Part shown: positions 11,628 through 22,413 of the stretch, piece after piece
Layout: every line of letters begins with the position of its first letter
Position numbering within the stretch: position 1 is the first letter of the stretch
Assembly (NCBI GenBank): GCA_030412805.1
Contig: JASJFJ010000001.1
Location: forward strand, 4,776,501 to 4,840,500
DNA length: 64,000 bases
Direction of reading: 5' to 3'
Source of the DNA: Westerdykella aurantiaca
Lineage: Eukaryota; Ascomycota; Dothideomycetes; Pleosporales; Sporormiaceae
Translations under genes and position numbers: made by a program
The notes under the pieces: model-generated
Database searches by the model: none
The model's input: only the letters and a program-made list of their open reading frames with translations
Told to the model about the DNA's origin: nothing

Positions 11628-13946
11628 ATGGTCAATACTCCTGATACTCTCCCAGACAAGCTCAAGGATCGCAATCCTCGCGTTTCTACTGCTCGAGAGC
11701 GGGGCTCCATGGCCGGACCACCTCACTTTGGACTTCAACCAGAGAAGCAACGCCATCCGCGTCCACCCCCACCTCCTCCTCCTCCGCCACCTCCAGGGAC
11801 ACCACCACCAGAGAACATGCCTCAGAATAACAAGCGCAGGGGCACGGATCTGGACGGGCTCGTACACCCCGCTCGTCGCATGCATGCAAGGTACGACGAT
11901 GGCAGTGACGAGGAGCAGGAATCTACACATGCAGGCAGCAGGGTGATTGCGAAAACTCCAAAATACAAAGCCACGGACGCAAACCTTATTCCACTCGGCA
12001 CTCGTCGCAAGAGGACGGAAGGTAACACCAATCCGGCGACGGTCAATGGGGACCCCGCGTCCGCTGCCATTACAAAGGCTTCTGCTCACGGCGAAGAACA
12101 GCTTCCGATAAAGCAGTCTCCAGTAGCGGTAACTGCAGTGCAAGAGATTCGTAAACCTGAACCGACCGCAACCCCTGGTCCCAATACTCTTACACCTCCA
12201 CGATCCACCAACAACATCGTACACTCCGACGCCGACAAAGCGGACTGCACATTCCATCGAGTCACCGGCTATGTTCATCAAGCCGATTCTCCTAGCAGGT
12301 ATGAAACAACATCTGCAGACGTTGTCGGCGTGAAGTCTTGTGATGCCAGTGAATCCGGCGCTGTTTATCCTCGTGAACAAACACACCAGATGCCGCTTTG
12401 TACAGATGATCCAATCAACGGGTGGAATCAGGAGCGCGAGGCAGAGGATCGACATCGCAAGCACGGTTCACGTCACGCTGAGAAGATTCATCAGACTGGA
12501 AAAGAAAGATCCGCTCGATACAACCGTGACAGGTCCCGCTCTCCTCACGCGCACTACGAAGAAAGTGACTCCCAGCCTACAGGTAGAAGGCGACGCGCTC
12601 CATCTCCCTGGCCGAGGCGCGATTATCGCAGAGACCCTCACGCCCAAGATAACTTGGACGGTTCATCTGGCTTCCGTCACTATGAATACAAGACACCCCA
12701 TCCCATGATCAACAACGACAACAGCTCGATCGGCCACAAATCTAATGGACGTCGGAGGGACCATTCTTATCATGAGGACCGAGGTGAGCGTGATTACGAC
12801 CGCATGGATGACCGCCGACATGACGAGCACTATCGTGCAGGAGGAAGACGGCGTGACGACTGGTTTCACGGTGACAACCGGGGACAGCACGGTTCTTATC
12901 GTAAGGGATCCCCTCACGAAACCCCGGGCTATCCGTATGAATATGAAGACGAAGTTCGACGCTATGAGTCTCGCGAGGCACCTCGGTCGTATCGATATGA
13001 GCGCGGCAACCGAGATGCGAGCAATCACCACCGTGAAGAGCCTGGCTTTCGACAGTATGAGCGAAATGGTCATGCGCGTAGTGAGCCATACCGCAGTTAT
13101 GATGGGTTCAAACGGTCTTCGCGCCAAAATCTCCATGAAGAAGAGGAGATTGGTCAGTATGAGATTCGTAGCCGGCACCGGTATGCGTATGACGGGCCCC
13201 GAGGACATAGTGACCATCGGGATACGGCCCACAACCACGTTGAAGAGTTGCGGTCTGACAAGGGCTTCAAAATCAAAGGCCGTCACCAAGAGATCACTGA
13301 GCACACCCGTCGTCGCAGCAAGTCCGACAAGCAACATATCGACTCCAAAGATGAAAGGCGAGGGCGCTATGGCGAAAGAACGAAGCACAGGCTTGAAAAG
13401 GGAGCTGAGGAGGAATACGAAGAATACAAGCAGCAGCATCGCCAGCAATATAAGCAGAATCTCCATCAGAAGGATTCTCGCCTCTCTCCGTACGAGTTCG
13501 CCGAAGAGCGTCGCTACTACGCGGACGAGAAAGAATATTATCCCATTCGTAGAGGGGAAGTGAGTGTCACAAATGGCCGAAAGCCAATCTGCCCATACGA
13601 CGAGGATCGTATGCCCGCAGGAGCCCCCTATCACTATGTGAAGGACTGGACAGTATCTGAAGGTCGCACTTCCGGAGCTACGGCGCACGAGGGACACCTG
13701 GAACGCAACGGCGAGCGGAAGCAGAATCGGAATGGCAGAGACGATGAGCTTCAAGAAGATAGCAGACGCAAAAGGAAAGCAGCTGAATACACACGTCGCG
13801 AAGAGAATCCGCGCCGTAGCGGGGGTAAGAAAAGGAAGACGGATGCCAACAGGGAGAAGGTATATGATCGCACTGCTGAATATGATGGCCCGGGAGTCCA
13901 TACAAGAGACAGAGCTAAAACTCGCATAGGGTACCCTCGAGTCTAG
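11628..13946 (+). CDS. Arg/Asp/Tyr/His-rich low-complexity protein
   Basis: A single uninterrupted frame of 772 residues starting at the ATG at 11628; a second ATG 27 codons later is an alternative start. An 11-residue polyproline run lies near residue 50. From about residue 290 to the end the protein is dominated by Arg, Asp, Glu, Tyr and His, with repeated RYE/RHD/YRS-like clusters and RRRxPSPW and RSRSPH elements like those of RS-domain RNA-processing factors. Several basic clusters (for example RRKRKAAEY and GGKKRKT) could be nuclear signals. I recognise no folded domain. A nuclear or RNA-associated, largely disordered protein is my inference from composition only. Confidence 0.65.
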   Translation: MVNTPDTLPDKLKDRNPRVSTARERGSMAGPPHFGLQPEKQRHPRPPPPPPPPPPPGTPPPENMPQNNKRRGTDLDGLVHPARRMHARYDDGSDEEQESTHAGSRVIAKTPKYKATDANLIPLGTRRKRTEGNTNPATVNGDPASAAITKASAHGEEQLPIKQSPVAVTAVQEIRKPEPTATPGPNTLTPPRSTNNIVHSDADKADCTFHRVTGYVHQADSPSRYETTSADVVGVKSCDASESGAVYPREQTHQMPLCTDDPINGWNQEREAEDRHRKHGSRHAEKIHQTGKERSARYNRDRSRSPHAHYEESDSQPTGRRRRAPSPWPRRDYRRDPHAQDNLDGSSGFRHYEYKTPHPMINNDNSSIGHKSNGRRRDHSYHEDRGERDYDRMDDRRHDEHYRAGGRRRDDWFHGDNRGQHGSYRKGSPHETPGYPYEYEDEVRRYESREAPRSYRYERGNRDASNHHREEPGFRQYERNGHARSEPYRSYDGFKRSSRQNLHEEEEIGQYEIRSRHRYAYDGPRGHSDHRDTAHNHVEELRSDKGFKIKGRHQEITEHTRRRSKSDKQHIDSKDERRGRYGERTKHRLEKGAEEEYEEYKQQHRQQYKQNLHQKDSRLSPYEFAEERRYYADEKEYYPIRRGEVSVTNGRKPICPYDEDRMPAGAPYHYVKDWTVSEGRTSGATAHEGHLERNGERKQNRNGRDDELQEDSRRKRKAAEYTRREENPRRSGGKKRKTDANREKVYDRTAEYDGPGVHTRDRAKTRIGYPRV

Positions 13947-14431
13947 GATAACGAGAGACCCACAGACGACCGCCGAAAGCCGCAAGAATCAGGGTGTCGT
14001 GATTGGGACACAACGAGGAGAAGACCGCTCCTTAAGTGCAATGGAGAGTAGGAAGCGCCGGAATAGGAGCCACAAACGAGCAAAAAGGGAGGCACGTGGC
14101 GAATGAAACCAGCTGAGTTAACGGAGCGAAATAAGGATATGTCAAACTCCAAGGACGTGTGTTTTGGTTCTGGGGTGCGTGATTTGTGGCCGTAAATGGG
14201 AAGTGTTCAGGGTGGATGGAGCATAGCTATAGGGATATCCATGTCACACGGTGGGTTGGACATCGCAGGGCCACCGAAGCCGCACCATTCCATCTTTTTT
14301 CGATCGAGTTGATATGTAGCTAGCTCTTCCGCCAGAACCTAACATGTATTTTGTCGTTATGATCAATGCATTGTCTTCTTGCCTATATAAGTAGCTGGTC
14401 TCGATATTCTTCACCATCTATAACCACCTAC
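13947..14431. other. Intergenic region before tRNA-Ala
   Basis: About 485 bp. Apart from the TATA-like element listed separately at 14384-14390, I see nothing beyond the 3' flank of the preceding gene. Confidence 0.6.
14384..14390 (+). promoter_or_regulatory. TATA-like element upstream of tRNA-Ala(UGC)
   Basis: TATATAA lies 42 bp upstream of the first base of the tRNA gene. Many fungal tRNA genes carry such a TFIIIB-binding element at this distance. Assignment rests on sequence and spacing only. Confidence 0.4.
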
Positions 14432-14519
14432 GGGCATGTGGCGCAGTGGTAGCGCGTCCGCTTTGCACTCCTACGAGGGTGATTGCGGAAGGTCTTGGGT
14501 TCGATCCCCAACTTGTCCA
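14432..14519 (+). tRNA. tRNA-Ala (anticodon UGC) with a ~16-nt intron
   Basis: The acceptor strands are GGGCATG and CTTGTCC with discriminator A. The D arm is GCGC-AGTGGTA-GCGC, the anticodon stem is TCCGC/GCGGA, and the T arm is TTGGG-TTCGATC-CCCAA. The anticodon loop reads TTTGCA before an insertion of about 16 nt, located after position 37 as in other nuclear tRNA introns, which leaves a 72-nt mature tRNA. The G3:U70 pair, the main identity element of tRNA-Ala, is present. One T-T mismatch lies in the acceptor stem. Confidence 0.9.
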
Positions 14520-15683
14520 TCTGCCATTTATATACAATTTCTATGTATTTGCACATGTCATTTATATACCATCTATAAGCATTTGCACTTACTTACGCCT
14601 TCTCGGTGTGCCTACGCGCCACCATGAGTGAGGACCAACCAAGTCATCCTACGCGGTGCTTGGCGTCTGGCTTCGGCCCACTCATATGCCAGTTAACCTC
14701 TCTGCTATCTATACCAATTTTTGCTCCTTGGGAGAAACTGATGTTGTACGCGGTGTCATTTCTTTTTTTTGAGTGAGCTATGGAGGTCAACTCTCAAGTT
14801 GCGCTTATCTATGGACTTGGGGAGTTTTTCTAGCCCCTTCACCTCGCTAAGTCTGAGGGGAAAAAAGAAGTTGGTGGACACCTCTGGGCTGCTTTAAGTC
14901 GACATTACGCAGCGCAGATTGACGATTTCGAATCCTTCAATTTAAACACACACAATGCATACATCTTCTACTTTCGGTATTCCGTTGCGCTCTGAGGTTT
15001 CAAAGATATTTTTTAGGCAGGACAGGGCGGAAACACGTTGCCCGCGTATCACGAGCGCCGTGACTAGTGTAATATCACTCGGACTTCTTTGCCTGCAAAG
15101 GGTGAACGTATTTCTCGCTACACTACCCCTTTTGCCCTTCCTAGTATGCAACACATAGAACCGCCGAATAGTACCCAAGCGGCGCGGCACCCAACCTGGA
15201 AGAAGCAGCCTCGCGCAATGACGTGACTCTACGAAGCTATCGCGCCAAATGGAGGTGAGTGGTTGAATGTCCGATGAGAAGCTGCCCCTATATAACATAG
15301 TTGCAATATGTCTGTTTGATAGTTCCATCGGAATTTCCACCTGGTCTTGCGTCTGTGTTGCCTTACCACTTCCGTGGCAGGACTGGAGGATTGCTGGATT
15401 GCGAAGGCCCAAAGCAAGCCGATACTGTTTCGATGAACGATTTGACAATGACCCAAAGCACTGTAGGGAACCATGGATGTAGATGTGGTAGAATGTCAAC
15501 ATCGAACGGTCGTCACGGCTCTGGCGGACGTGAGGCGAGGTCGGGATGGTCGAGCGGTCCAGTGGTGAACATTGGGGTTTCATTAGAGGAAGGTGACTGA
15601 GGAACTAACATGGCCGCACCGAACATCTGCGCACGAGGGTCTACCGACGTGGATATCTCTATGGAAAGAGCAGTGTCCCGAGT
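14520..15683. other. Intergenic region, nothing recognised
   Basis: About 1.2 kb between the tRNA and the 3' end of per1. A 213-codon minus-strand frame at 14942-15583 has no recognisable domain and irregular composition. I do not call it. Confidence 0.5.
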
Positions 15684-16898
15684 CTACTGTTTGAGTCTCG
15701 TTCCCGACAGGTCTTCTTGCGCGTCACGTATCAAGAACCTAATATATAAAGTCAACAAATGTCATCTCGCTCTAAGCAGAGAAACAGTCATAGAAGAACA
15801 CAAAAAGGGGGTTGAAGGTCAAACGTACTGATACCACCAAACCGTCGGCACCACGGTCCCCAGATGCCACAGCGCATGTGCATCTAGCATGCCTCCCCAC
15901 GGCGCAAAATCAAGCAACTCCAAGCTCATTGCGACAATAATCCAAGCGACGATCAACCCAGGCCACATCGCCCACACGCATCCAGATCGCTTGTACCTCA
16001 CATAACTGAATCCGCTCCAGAGCAAATTCTGTACAACCCCCACCGCAACGTTCGCCGCCATATTGTAGGTGTAGTCCCAGCGCCATAGGGAGAGGTACGC
16101 TACGTGCAGAGTGTAGAGGAGGATGCACGTTGCCGTCCAGAAGCGGAGGAGGGACTGTTTCGCGGGCGAACGTTCGTCATCGAGGCGGAAGATACGGATA
16201 GGCGCGAAGTACATGCCATACAGGACGCTTGCACCGGCGGCAAAATAATCCAGTTTCTCCGTGAGGTTGAAGTCTCGCGTGTGAAAGATCATGCTGAAGG
16301 TCCAGCTGGCAAGGCCGAAATAGCCGAACAGGATGTAGTATTTGCGGAGAGCGTAGGAGGAAGGAATCTGTTCGCGGAGTTGGGACATTCCGTGCGAGTG
16401 TGCGAGGTAATTAAGGAGGGAGAAGAGGACGCTGAAAGGTTCTTGCATTCCGAGGAAACGGTAGAAGGGCCATTTGCCATGGAACTGATAGACGGGCTGC
16501 ATGTAGGGAGGATCCCTTGCTAACCGCTTCTGAGTTACGACGTGCTGGCAAGTGTAGTCACATTCGGAGGGGCAGTCCCAGAGAAGGAGACGGCGGTAGA
16601 GAGCTGGGGAGGTTAGTCGGGGAGGCCTTGGGGCGCGAGGAGCGTTGGTTTCGGCGGGGAGGGTGTGCGCAATACTCGGACGGACATACGAATAGGAGTT
16701 GGATTCTCGCCGCAGTTCGCCTCTTTGCAGACCTATCCAGCATGAATTATAGACCACTGCCATCACCCGTCAACAATCGCATACCTCAACGCAATCCCTA
16801 AAGTCTGGCAACCTGTCACCGAGCGAGGCGCGAACACCAGCGCTCAAGAGACACACCACGGCAGCTGTCTGCCATGCCAAAGCAGAGTGTATCCTCAT
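15684..16898 (-). CDS. per1: Per1 family GPI-anchor lipid-remodelling protein
   Basis: Four exons (16898-16785, 16732-16690, 16603-15829, 15738-15684) encode 328 residues. The junctions restore CVEVCKEANC, TPIPLYRRLLLWDCP and the terminal WWYQFLIRDAQEDLSG. If the last intron is missed, the protein appears to end prematurely at QYV. A signal peptide (MRIHSALAWQTAAVVCLLSA) precedes a Cys-rich lumenal segment that includes CDYTCQH, then about seven membrane helices. CREST-superfamily residues are visible: Ser and His in SMIFHTRD, Asp in EKLDYF, and two His in DAHALWH. Per1/PGAP3 acts in the ER membrane and removes the sn-2 acyl chain of GPI anchors. All expected motifs are present. Confidence 0.93.
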
Positions 16899-17908
16899 CT
16901 TTCTCGTCGCCGGGTTAGAAGAGCCAGCTCCATGTGATGTGTACTGTGTATACAACAACACGAAGTGAGATGCCGTGACACCCCAGCATGTCTTGGCGCG
17001 AATAGAACTTGCCCCATTGGTTCAAGCAGCCGCGCGTCTGTCACGACTCTTCTCGAAAGTCAAGGCGGCAGTAAGTAGAGAGAACAGTTAAGACGTCTTT
17101 ACTAAGGATGTAAAGCGCCAGCAGACACTCACTTAATATGTCAACCGCCTGATCGCGTACTCAACAGCACAAAAGCATTGTCTCGTTTGCGACCCTCACT
17201 TCTTTGTTCTGCCGAGATTTCATCTTCCCACTCCGCAGTGCCGTGGACATAGGAATAGCACAGCGTTGGTATGATTTTATCGTTTCTCGCTATTGCACAT
17301 GATTCAGGACACCAAGTGGAGCTTGCTTTGCGTTAAACTGGCGAAGTGGCGCACCTGCCCTCTGTCTAGTCGCATTCCTGTACCCATATTGGAGGTGCAG
17401 GAAGGGATGAAGGTGTGACGACTGGGTCACTGATTCGTTGAGAATGTTCCCTGGATTAGTCTCGATTTTGCTGCAGACAGATAATTTGGATACGTTTTGG
17501 GCAGCCTTTGTGAGCAGCCACCTGCTGGTCATAAGAAAGCACATGCGTGGGAAATACGTTGAGCGTGGTAGTGACTGCCTTGGATTCTTCCCTAGGTCCC
17601 GATGCGTAAACGAGTAACCTGATATCAATAGCCAGAAGAACTCCCGATCACGAGCTGACGCGGAATGTGTATGTGGATGTCGTATGTCACATTGCAGACA
17701 GAACTATGTAATGCCTGTTCCACGATATGCCTCCAAAACTCGAAGTAACGCCATTGAAAGGCCCATGCCTCCGCAAGAAGGCATCGTCCGGTGCCTCAGA
17801 TCATCCCATTCCCGTCGTCGTCTTGGGTATTGTCCTCCCCAAGAGCCCTAATCCTTTCTTGCGCTCAATATTGGCAATTTATGTCGGTCGCTTTCCGTGT
17901 TCGTGCGT
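16899..17908. other. Intergenic region, per1 promoter
   Basis: About 1 kb between per1 and rps30, both leftward. It should contain the per1 promoter and the rps30 3' flank. A 112-codon minus-strand frame at 17290-17628 has no recognisable features. Confidence 0.55.
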
Positions 17909-18226
17909 TTAGGAGGTGGTAGGGGCGGGGTTCATCTATGCCGCGTCAGACCCGTTCGTGGCGAAACTGCAAGCTGGGTTCCGCCATCAGAGCTGTCTCC
18001 TTACCTTCCTCTTGCCGCCGGTCATGGTGACATTCACGAAACGGCGAGTGTACTGGATGCGCTTGTATGCGCGGCCCTTGGGCTTCTTGGGCTTCTCCTG
18101 GGGCTCGACCTTGGGCGTTTGGCTCTTGACCTTACCTGCGGAGGGGTCAGTACTGGGGTGCGAGGACCGGAGAAGGGCGCAAAATCACGCACCGGCACGA
18201 GCGAGAGATCCGTGAACTTTTCCCAT
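17909..18226 (-). CDS. rps30: Small ribosomal subunit protein eS30
   Basis: Three exons (18226-18193, 18135-18005, 17935-17909) encode 63 residues, the same length as yeast Rps30. The start MGKVHGSLARAG, the KVKSQTPKVE segment, the block YTRRFVNVTMTGGKRK and the ending MNPAPTTS are all diagnostic. Introns are 57 and 69 bp. The last exon contributes only eight residues plus the stop. There is no ubiquitin-like fusion upstream, unlike the animal FAU arrangement. The protein is part of the 40S head/shoulder region near the decoding site. Confidence 0.96.
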
Positions 18227-20103
18227 GATGAATTCGAGGTTTGCGAGTCGGCTTGTTGTGGTCTCGTCGGTAGATGCTTTCAATCGTCGGCGATGATAAT
18301 GGGGTGGCGTTGGTGAGCCCTTCGTGCTCTCGCTTGTCGGTAAAACCTTTCACCGCACCATGTGACTTGGCATTTACAAGGATTACAACTGCGCATACCG
18401 TGATCAATTCTACGCATGTTCCCGAAGCATCAGGTGTAATGGACTCGCCTGAACACATTTGACCTCAACTGTTCAGCCTGACAGACTTTCCGGGCAGATA
18501 TCAGACCATGCACAGGTCTTATATAGTAGGCTGAGGAAAGCCAGATTTCTAGGCGTGGTGGCTTAGCCCAGCCTCGTGCATGTCAAAAACACATTTGAAC
18601 GAGAGGGCTCCCTCCCTCCTTATTCTACCTGTATTTACAACCGGGTTTCATCGCTCACATTATACTGGAGTGTATATAATCCATACTTGCGTCAATACAG
18701 GATTGAAGGGCAACTGCTCGAGATGCGGGAATACTCCATCCAGGACAGGCAAGCCCCGCCTCGTCAGTCGAGCACCAACGGTACAACACCAGACGTGAGG
18801 TTCGGAGGTGGATATGTGCGTTCTCGCCCAGCAATCAAGGCTGATCCGCCGCCTGGTTCAGGGTACGTTCATCGGCCGGATTATTTGAGAGCAGTGGCCT
18901 TACTTTTGGTCTTTGGCTAGATACAACACGTCGACCGCGTTTGGACCGTCCAACTCGACACTTGGTGAAAATGATCGGAAGGGTGGATTTTTCCGCATGC
19001 TTCTTGGTTTGTTTTCTTCGCGGAAGTAATACCCACAAACCGATAACACGCTCAAGATGACGGAGCTATGATCGATGATCAGACGCTGATGAAGTCGCTC
19101 TTTGCAAGCTCTGGTGGTGGCTGTCAGAAAGGACTTGAAACGCCCAAGTGAAGTCGGAAACCAAGTGAAGCAATTGTCGTTACCAATCCTGCCAGCTCCT
19201 TGCTACCAATATGTGTGCACTGTGAATGTTTGCTCTTTCTTGAAAAATTGGTTAACGAACATCCCATTCATACGTTCCAGCGTTGACATTACCATCCCTT
19301 CGATGGAGACCGGGAGAATGTAAAAAAACACGACGCTGCATGCTCTCTGATCATATCCGTTAATATATGCATTAAACGGCTACGTAACAGTCAGCTCAAT
19401 CTACAAGCGGCCTCGTCACCGGACGTCCTCTCCCACTCGGAGAGGTGTTGTTGCGCAATACGAGGCGCAAAGCTGAAAGTTGACACCAAGACTGCAACCC
19501 CCGCTTCAACCACTCCTGCCGACTGCTCAATCGATGCGAAATATGGGAGTATCATCCAGGCTACAGTTTCCCAGGAGTCTATATTCGCTTGGAAGCTCTT
19601 GTTCATATGCTTGAATACCAGTAACACGTGTCGATCGCAGGCCGGCGCTGAGGGCAAGAGATGCGCTTGACGGACGGACGTTCCTGAGCTAAGAGATGAG
19701 AAAGAGAAATCTCCTGCCGTCATTGATGTTGGAAAGTTCCGGAAGTCAGCATCACGGGCATGACTCTCGCAATCAACCATTCGTCGGCCACAACCCGCTG
19801 TGTTTCTACTCACTACACTCGAATGACATGACACGTGACAGGACTTTCTATCTACGGCTGCTTTTCAGCCGTACAGTACGTGCAATGCAGCCAAGAATCA
19901 AACAATACGTATACTCGCTTAGTTGCACCAGTTCGAGGCTGACCCTATGCAGGTAAATGGGCAGTGCTGACGGAGCAACATCAGCAAACCGCATCCCGAG
20001 ACCTTTGCATGTCGGTTAAATACCCTAGGGAACGTAGCTGTATCATGGTTGTAGCTACAACACTTTAGCTACGCTAGCTAAACACAAGTGCAAAACTTCC
20101 ACG
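18227..20103. other. Long intergenic region, nothing recognised
   Basis: About 1.9 kb between rps30 (leftward) and the hydrolase gene (rightward), the longest gene-free stretch of the window. Frames of up to 147 codons occur, but they do not begin with ATG or lack domain features. I see no inverted terminal repeats, tRNA or transposase remnants. Confidence 0.5.
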
Positions 20104-21437
20104 ATGATCATGTTCGGCCTCCTTGTCGCACTCGTTCTCTCCCACACATTGTGTGGAGCAAGCAATCCCCCCGACTGCACCGGAGCGAAGGCGCTCTCGC
20201 CGCGCTGCCCATCCAACGAAACTCCATATCTCCGCGACTTCTACTACGTTGGGGGTCGCTACATCGAGAGCCCCATCGGGCACCTAACCGTCGACCAAAT
20301 CTACGTCGAGAAGCTCTCGCCACTCCGCGGGTCGCGCCAACCGCACCCACTGGTGTTCTTCCATGGAGGCGGAACCTCTGCAGTGAGCTGGCTGAACACT
20401 CCAGACAATAGGTAGTAAATATCCCCAAAGCGGCGGGTTGCCCACACTTCCCCACCCCGCTGATCCTCCCCAAAGAAAAGGATGGGCTTCGTATTTCGTG
20501 GAGAAGGGCTACCATGTCTACCTCGTCGACGCATACACCGGCGCCCGCAGCGCAGCAAACAACTTCGCCACCTTTAACATGAGCACCGGACAGTCATCCG
20601 AAGTCGCCCAGACGGCTTTCACCGCTCCTTCGGCCAACCACACGCAATGGCCTGGCAGCGGCATCGACAACGGCGACCCGTTTTTCGACGCTTTCAAAAA
20701 GGCCTTGATTCCGTGGACCACCAGCTTCTACGCGCAGGAGATGGCCATGCGCGCCTCGGGCTGCAAGCTGCTGGAGCTCCTGGGAATGCCCGCCTATCTG
20801 ATCTCGCACTCTCTTGGATCTTTTTATCCCATTCTGCTGTCCAATGACTGTCCGCAGCTTGTCAGAGGTAGTGTTAATCTGGAATCGGCCGCCTCTCCGT
20901 TCTGGCGGTACAATATTCGAGCCTTGGGCGGTGTACCGCAGTCCCCGTGGGGCCTGACCTATTCCCCGCTGGACTACGTCCCGCCCATCAAGGACGCATC
21001 GGGTACGCAAAGCCCCTTTTCTCCTGGGATTTTCCTGCCATCTTTCTTCGTGCCTTTGTGCCTTGTTATTGTGCGCTCGGCCCTCACTGATCCTGATTGC
21101 AGAGCTCAAAGTCGAGTCCATAGGCAACGAGACACTTGAGCACAGAAACTGTTTCCAGCAGGTACCCCCGGCACGCCAACTCCCCAACGTGTCAAGAGTC
21201 CCCTACTTGGCGCTGTCAAGCGAGGGTGGCGACTACTGGACTCATGGGCACTGCATCGTTAATTATCTCAAGCAGGTGGGAGGGAAGCCCGAGTGGATTC
21301 ACCTTCCCGACATTGGAATTAAGGGCAATAGTCATTTCATGCATCTGGAGCTGAACAACCTGGAAATTGCCCAGGTTGTCGAACATTGGATGGATAAACA
21401 GGAGCGAGACAGGAAGGCCAGACGGGGCGTCATGTAG
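20104..21437 (+). CDS. Secreted alpha/beta-hydrolase, esterase/lipase-like
   Basis: Three exons (20104-20411, 20476-21002, 21103-21437) encode 389 residues. The first junction restores TPDNRKGWASYFVEKGY and the second KDASELKVESIGNE. A signal peptide (MIMFGLLVALVLSHTLCG) suggests secretion. An oxyanion-hole HGGG motif lies at residues 87-90, and the nucleophile elbow SHSLG has its Ser at about residue 215. The likely catalytic His is in GNSHFMHLELNN, near residue 356. This arrangement matches a fungal family of secreted esterases that share the NTPDxRxGWASYF block. The substrate cannot be told. The elbow has Ser instead of the first Gly of GxSxG. Confidence 0.87.
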
Positions 21438-21598
21438 ACATGGGTATTAGCACTTGATGTTATTGATGGCCTTCTCGAAGAGATCTCAGTTTACTATCTT
21501 CGATTGTCTAACAGCGCACCTAACGATTGGTGTAAACCTTCTATATATTTTTAATTAATTTACACAATTGTATCGAAACAAATAAGGCGTCACGTGAC

Positions 21599-21670
21599 GG
21601 GCAATTGGTCTAGTGGTATGATTTTCCCTTAGCATGGGAAAGGTCCTGGGTTCAATTCCCAGATTGTCCA
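21599..21670 (+). tRNA. tRNA-Ala (anticodon AGC)
   Basis: An intronless 72-nt gene. Acceptor strands are GGGCAAT and ATTGTCC with discriminator A and the G3:U70 alanine identity pair. The anticodon arm is TTCCC-TTAGCAT-GGGAA and the T arm is CTGGG-TTCAATT-CCCAG. An AT-rich TATATAT stretch lies about 55 bp upstream, and a run of five T begins 33 bp downstream and could terminate pol III. Confidence 0.93.
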
Positions 21671-22413
21671 TTGAACAGTGGGTTCACTCCCACATCGTCT
21701 GCTTTTTGTTTTGTGGGCTCTCCTCGGTGCCGGAGGGCTCTGGGAGTGGGGAAATGGAATTATTTTTTGCCCCCAGCTCCAGCTAAGCGAGAAACTTGGG
21801 CGTGCTGAGATGTGCGGGTGGGAGGGGTTGTACGCGGAACGTAAACCCTCTATTTCTCTATCTTCTTTCTAAAGGGCCAGAACATGCCAGGCTAGATTCT
21901 GGAGACGAAAACAAAATTGTCTATCGACAGTTGCGTGCATAGTGATTGATATACATGGTTTCTTCACGGGTTGGGACTCTGGGTATTTGATCCGTCGCCA
22001 CGCAGACATGTCTACATCCTTCTCGTCTATCGTGGAGACATGATTTTAACCACATCTGAGTTAAACCATCCATGGACTGCGTCATCATTCGACGAGGACG
22101 AGGTGAACTGGTTGTGTTCCCGAATCAAGCACTCACGCAACAAGAATACACGAGTATTCACATGAATTCAACTTTTGCATTGCATTCATTCTTCCCATCT
22201 ATCATTCCACCTCCCACATCCAAGGACGCATCTGGCATCCCATTAGCATGCAAACTTGCCTTGTTTGAAGGCACATAAACCATATACCTGTACCGGCTGT
22301 TTTCTGTTTCAAGAACAGTCAAAACGTGAAAAGATCCCACACGCCGATCCATGATGAGTGAGAGTAGGACGCACAAACTTCACCACTTGAAAGAGAAGAA
22401 GGCCGCCGAGCCT
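21671..22413. other. Intergenic region after tRNA-Ala(AGC)
   Basis: About 740 bp to the 3' end of the eIF3c gene. Directly after the tRNA, at about 21679-21703, is a short hairpin-capable stretch resembling a second T arm (see findings). No gene is seen. Confidence 0.55.

Noticed and set aside
11610..12464. A 284-codon minus-strand frame
   Set aside because: Antisense to the same plus-strand gene, with irregular composition and no domain.
12663..13985. A 440-codon minus-strand frame with a hydrophobic, membrane-like translation
   Set aside because: It lies fully antisense to the Arg/Asp/Glu-rich plus-strand gene. Such codons read as Leu/Val/Ile/Ser on the other strand, so the hydrophobicity is an artefact.
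15819..15828. Premature end of Per1 at QYV
   Set aside because: A GT donor at 15828 and an acceptor at 15739 restore the conserved C-terminal segment FLIRDAQEDLSG.
18227..20103. Possible decayed transposon in the longest gene-free region
   Set aside because: No terminal inverted repeats, target duplications or transposase-like peptides could be seen.
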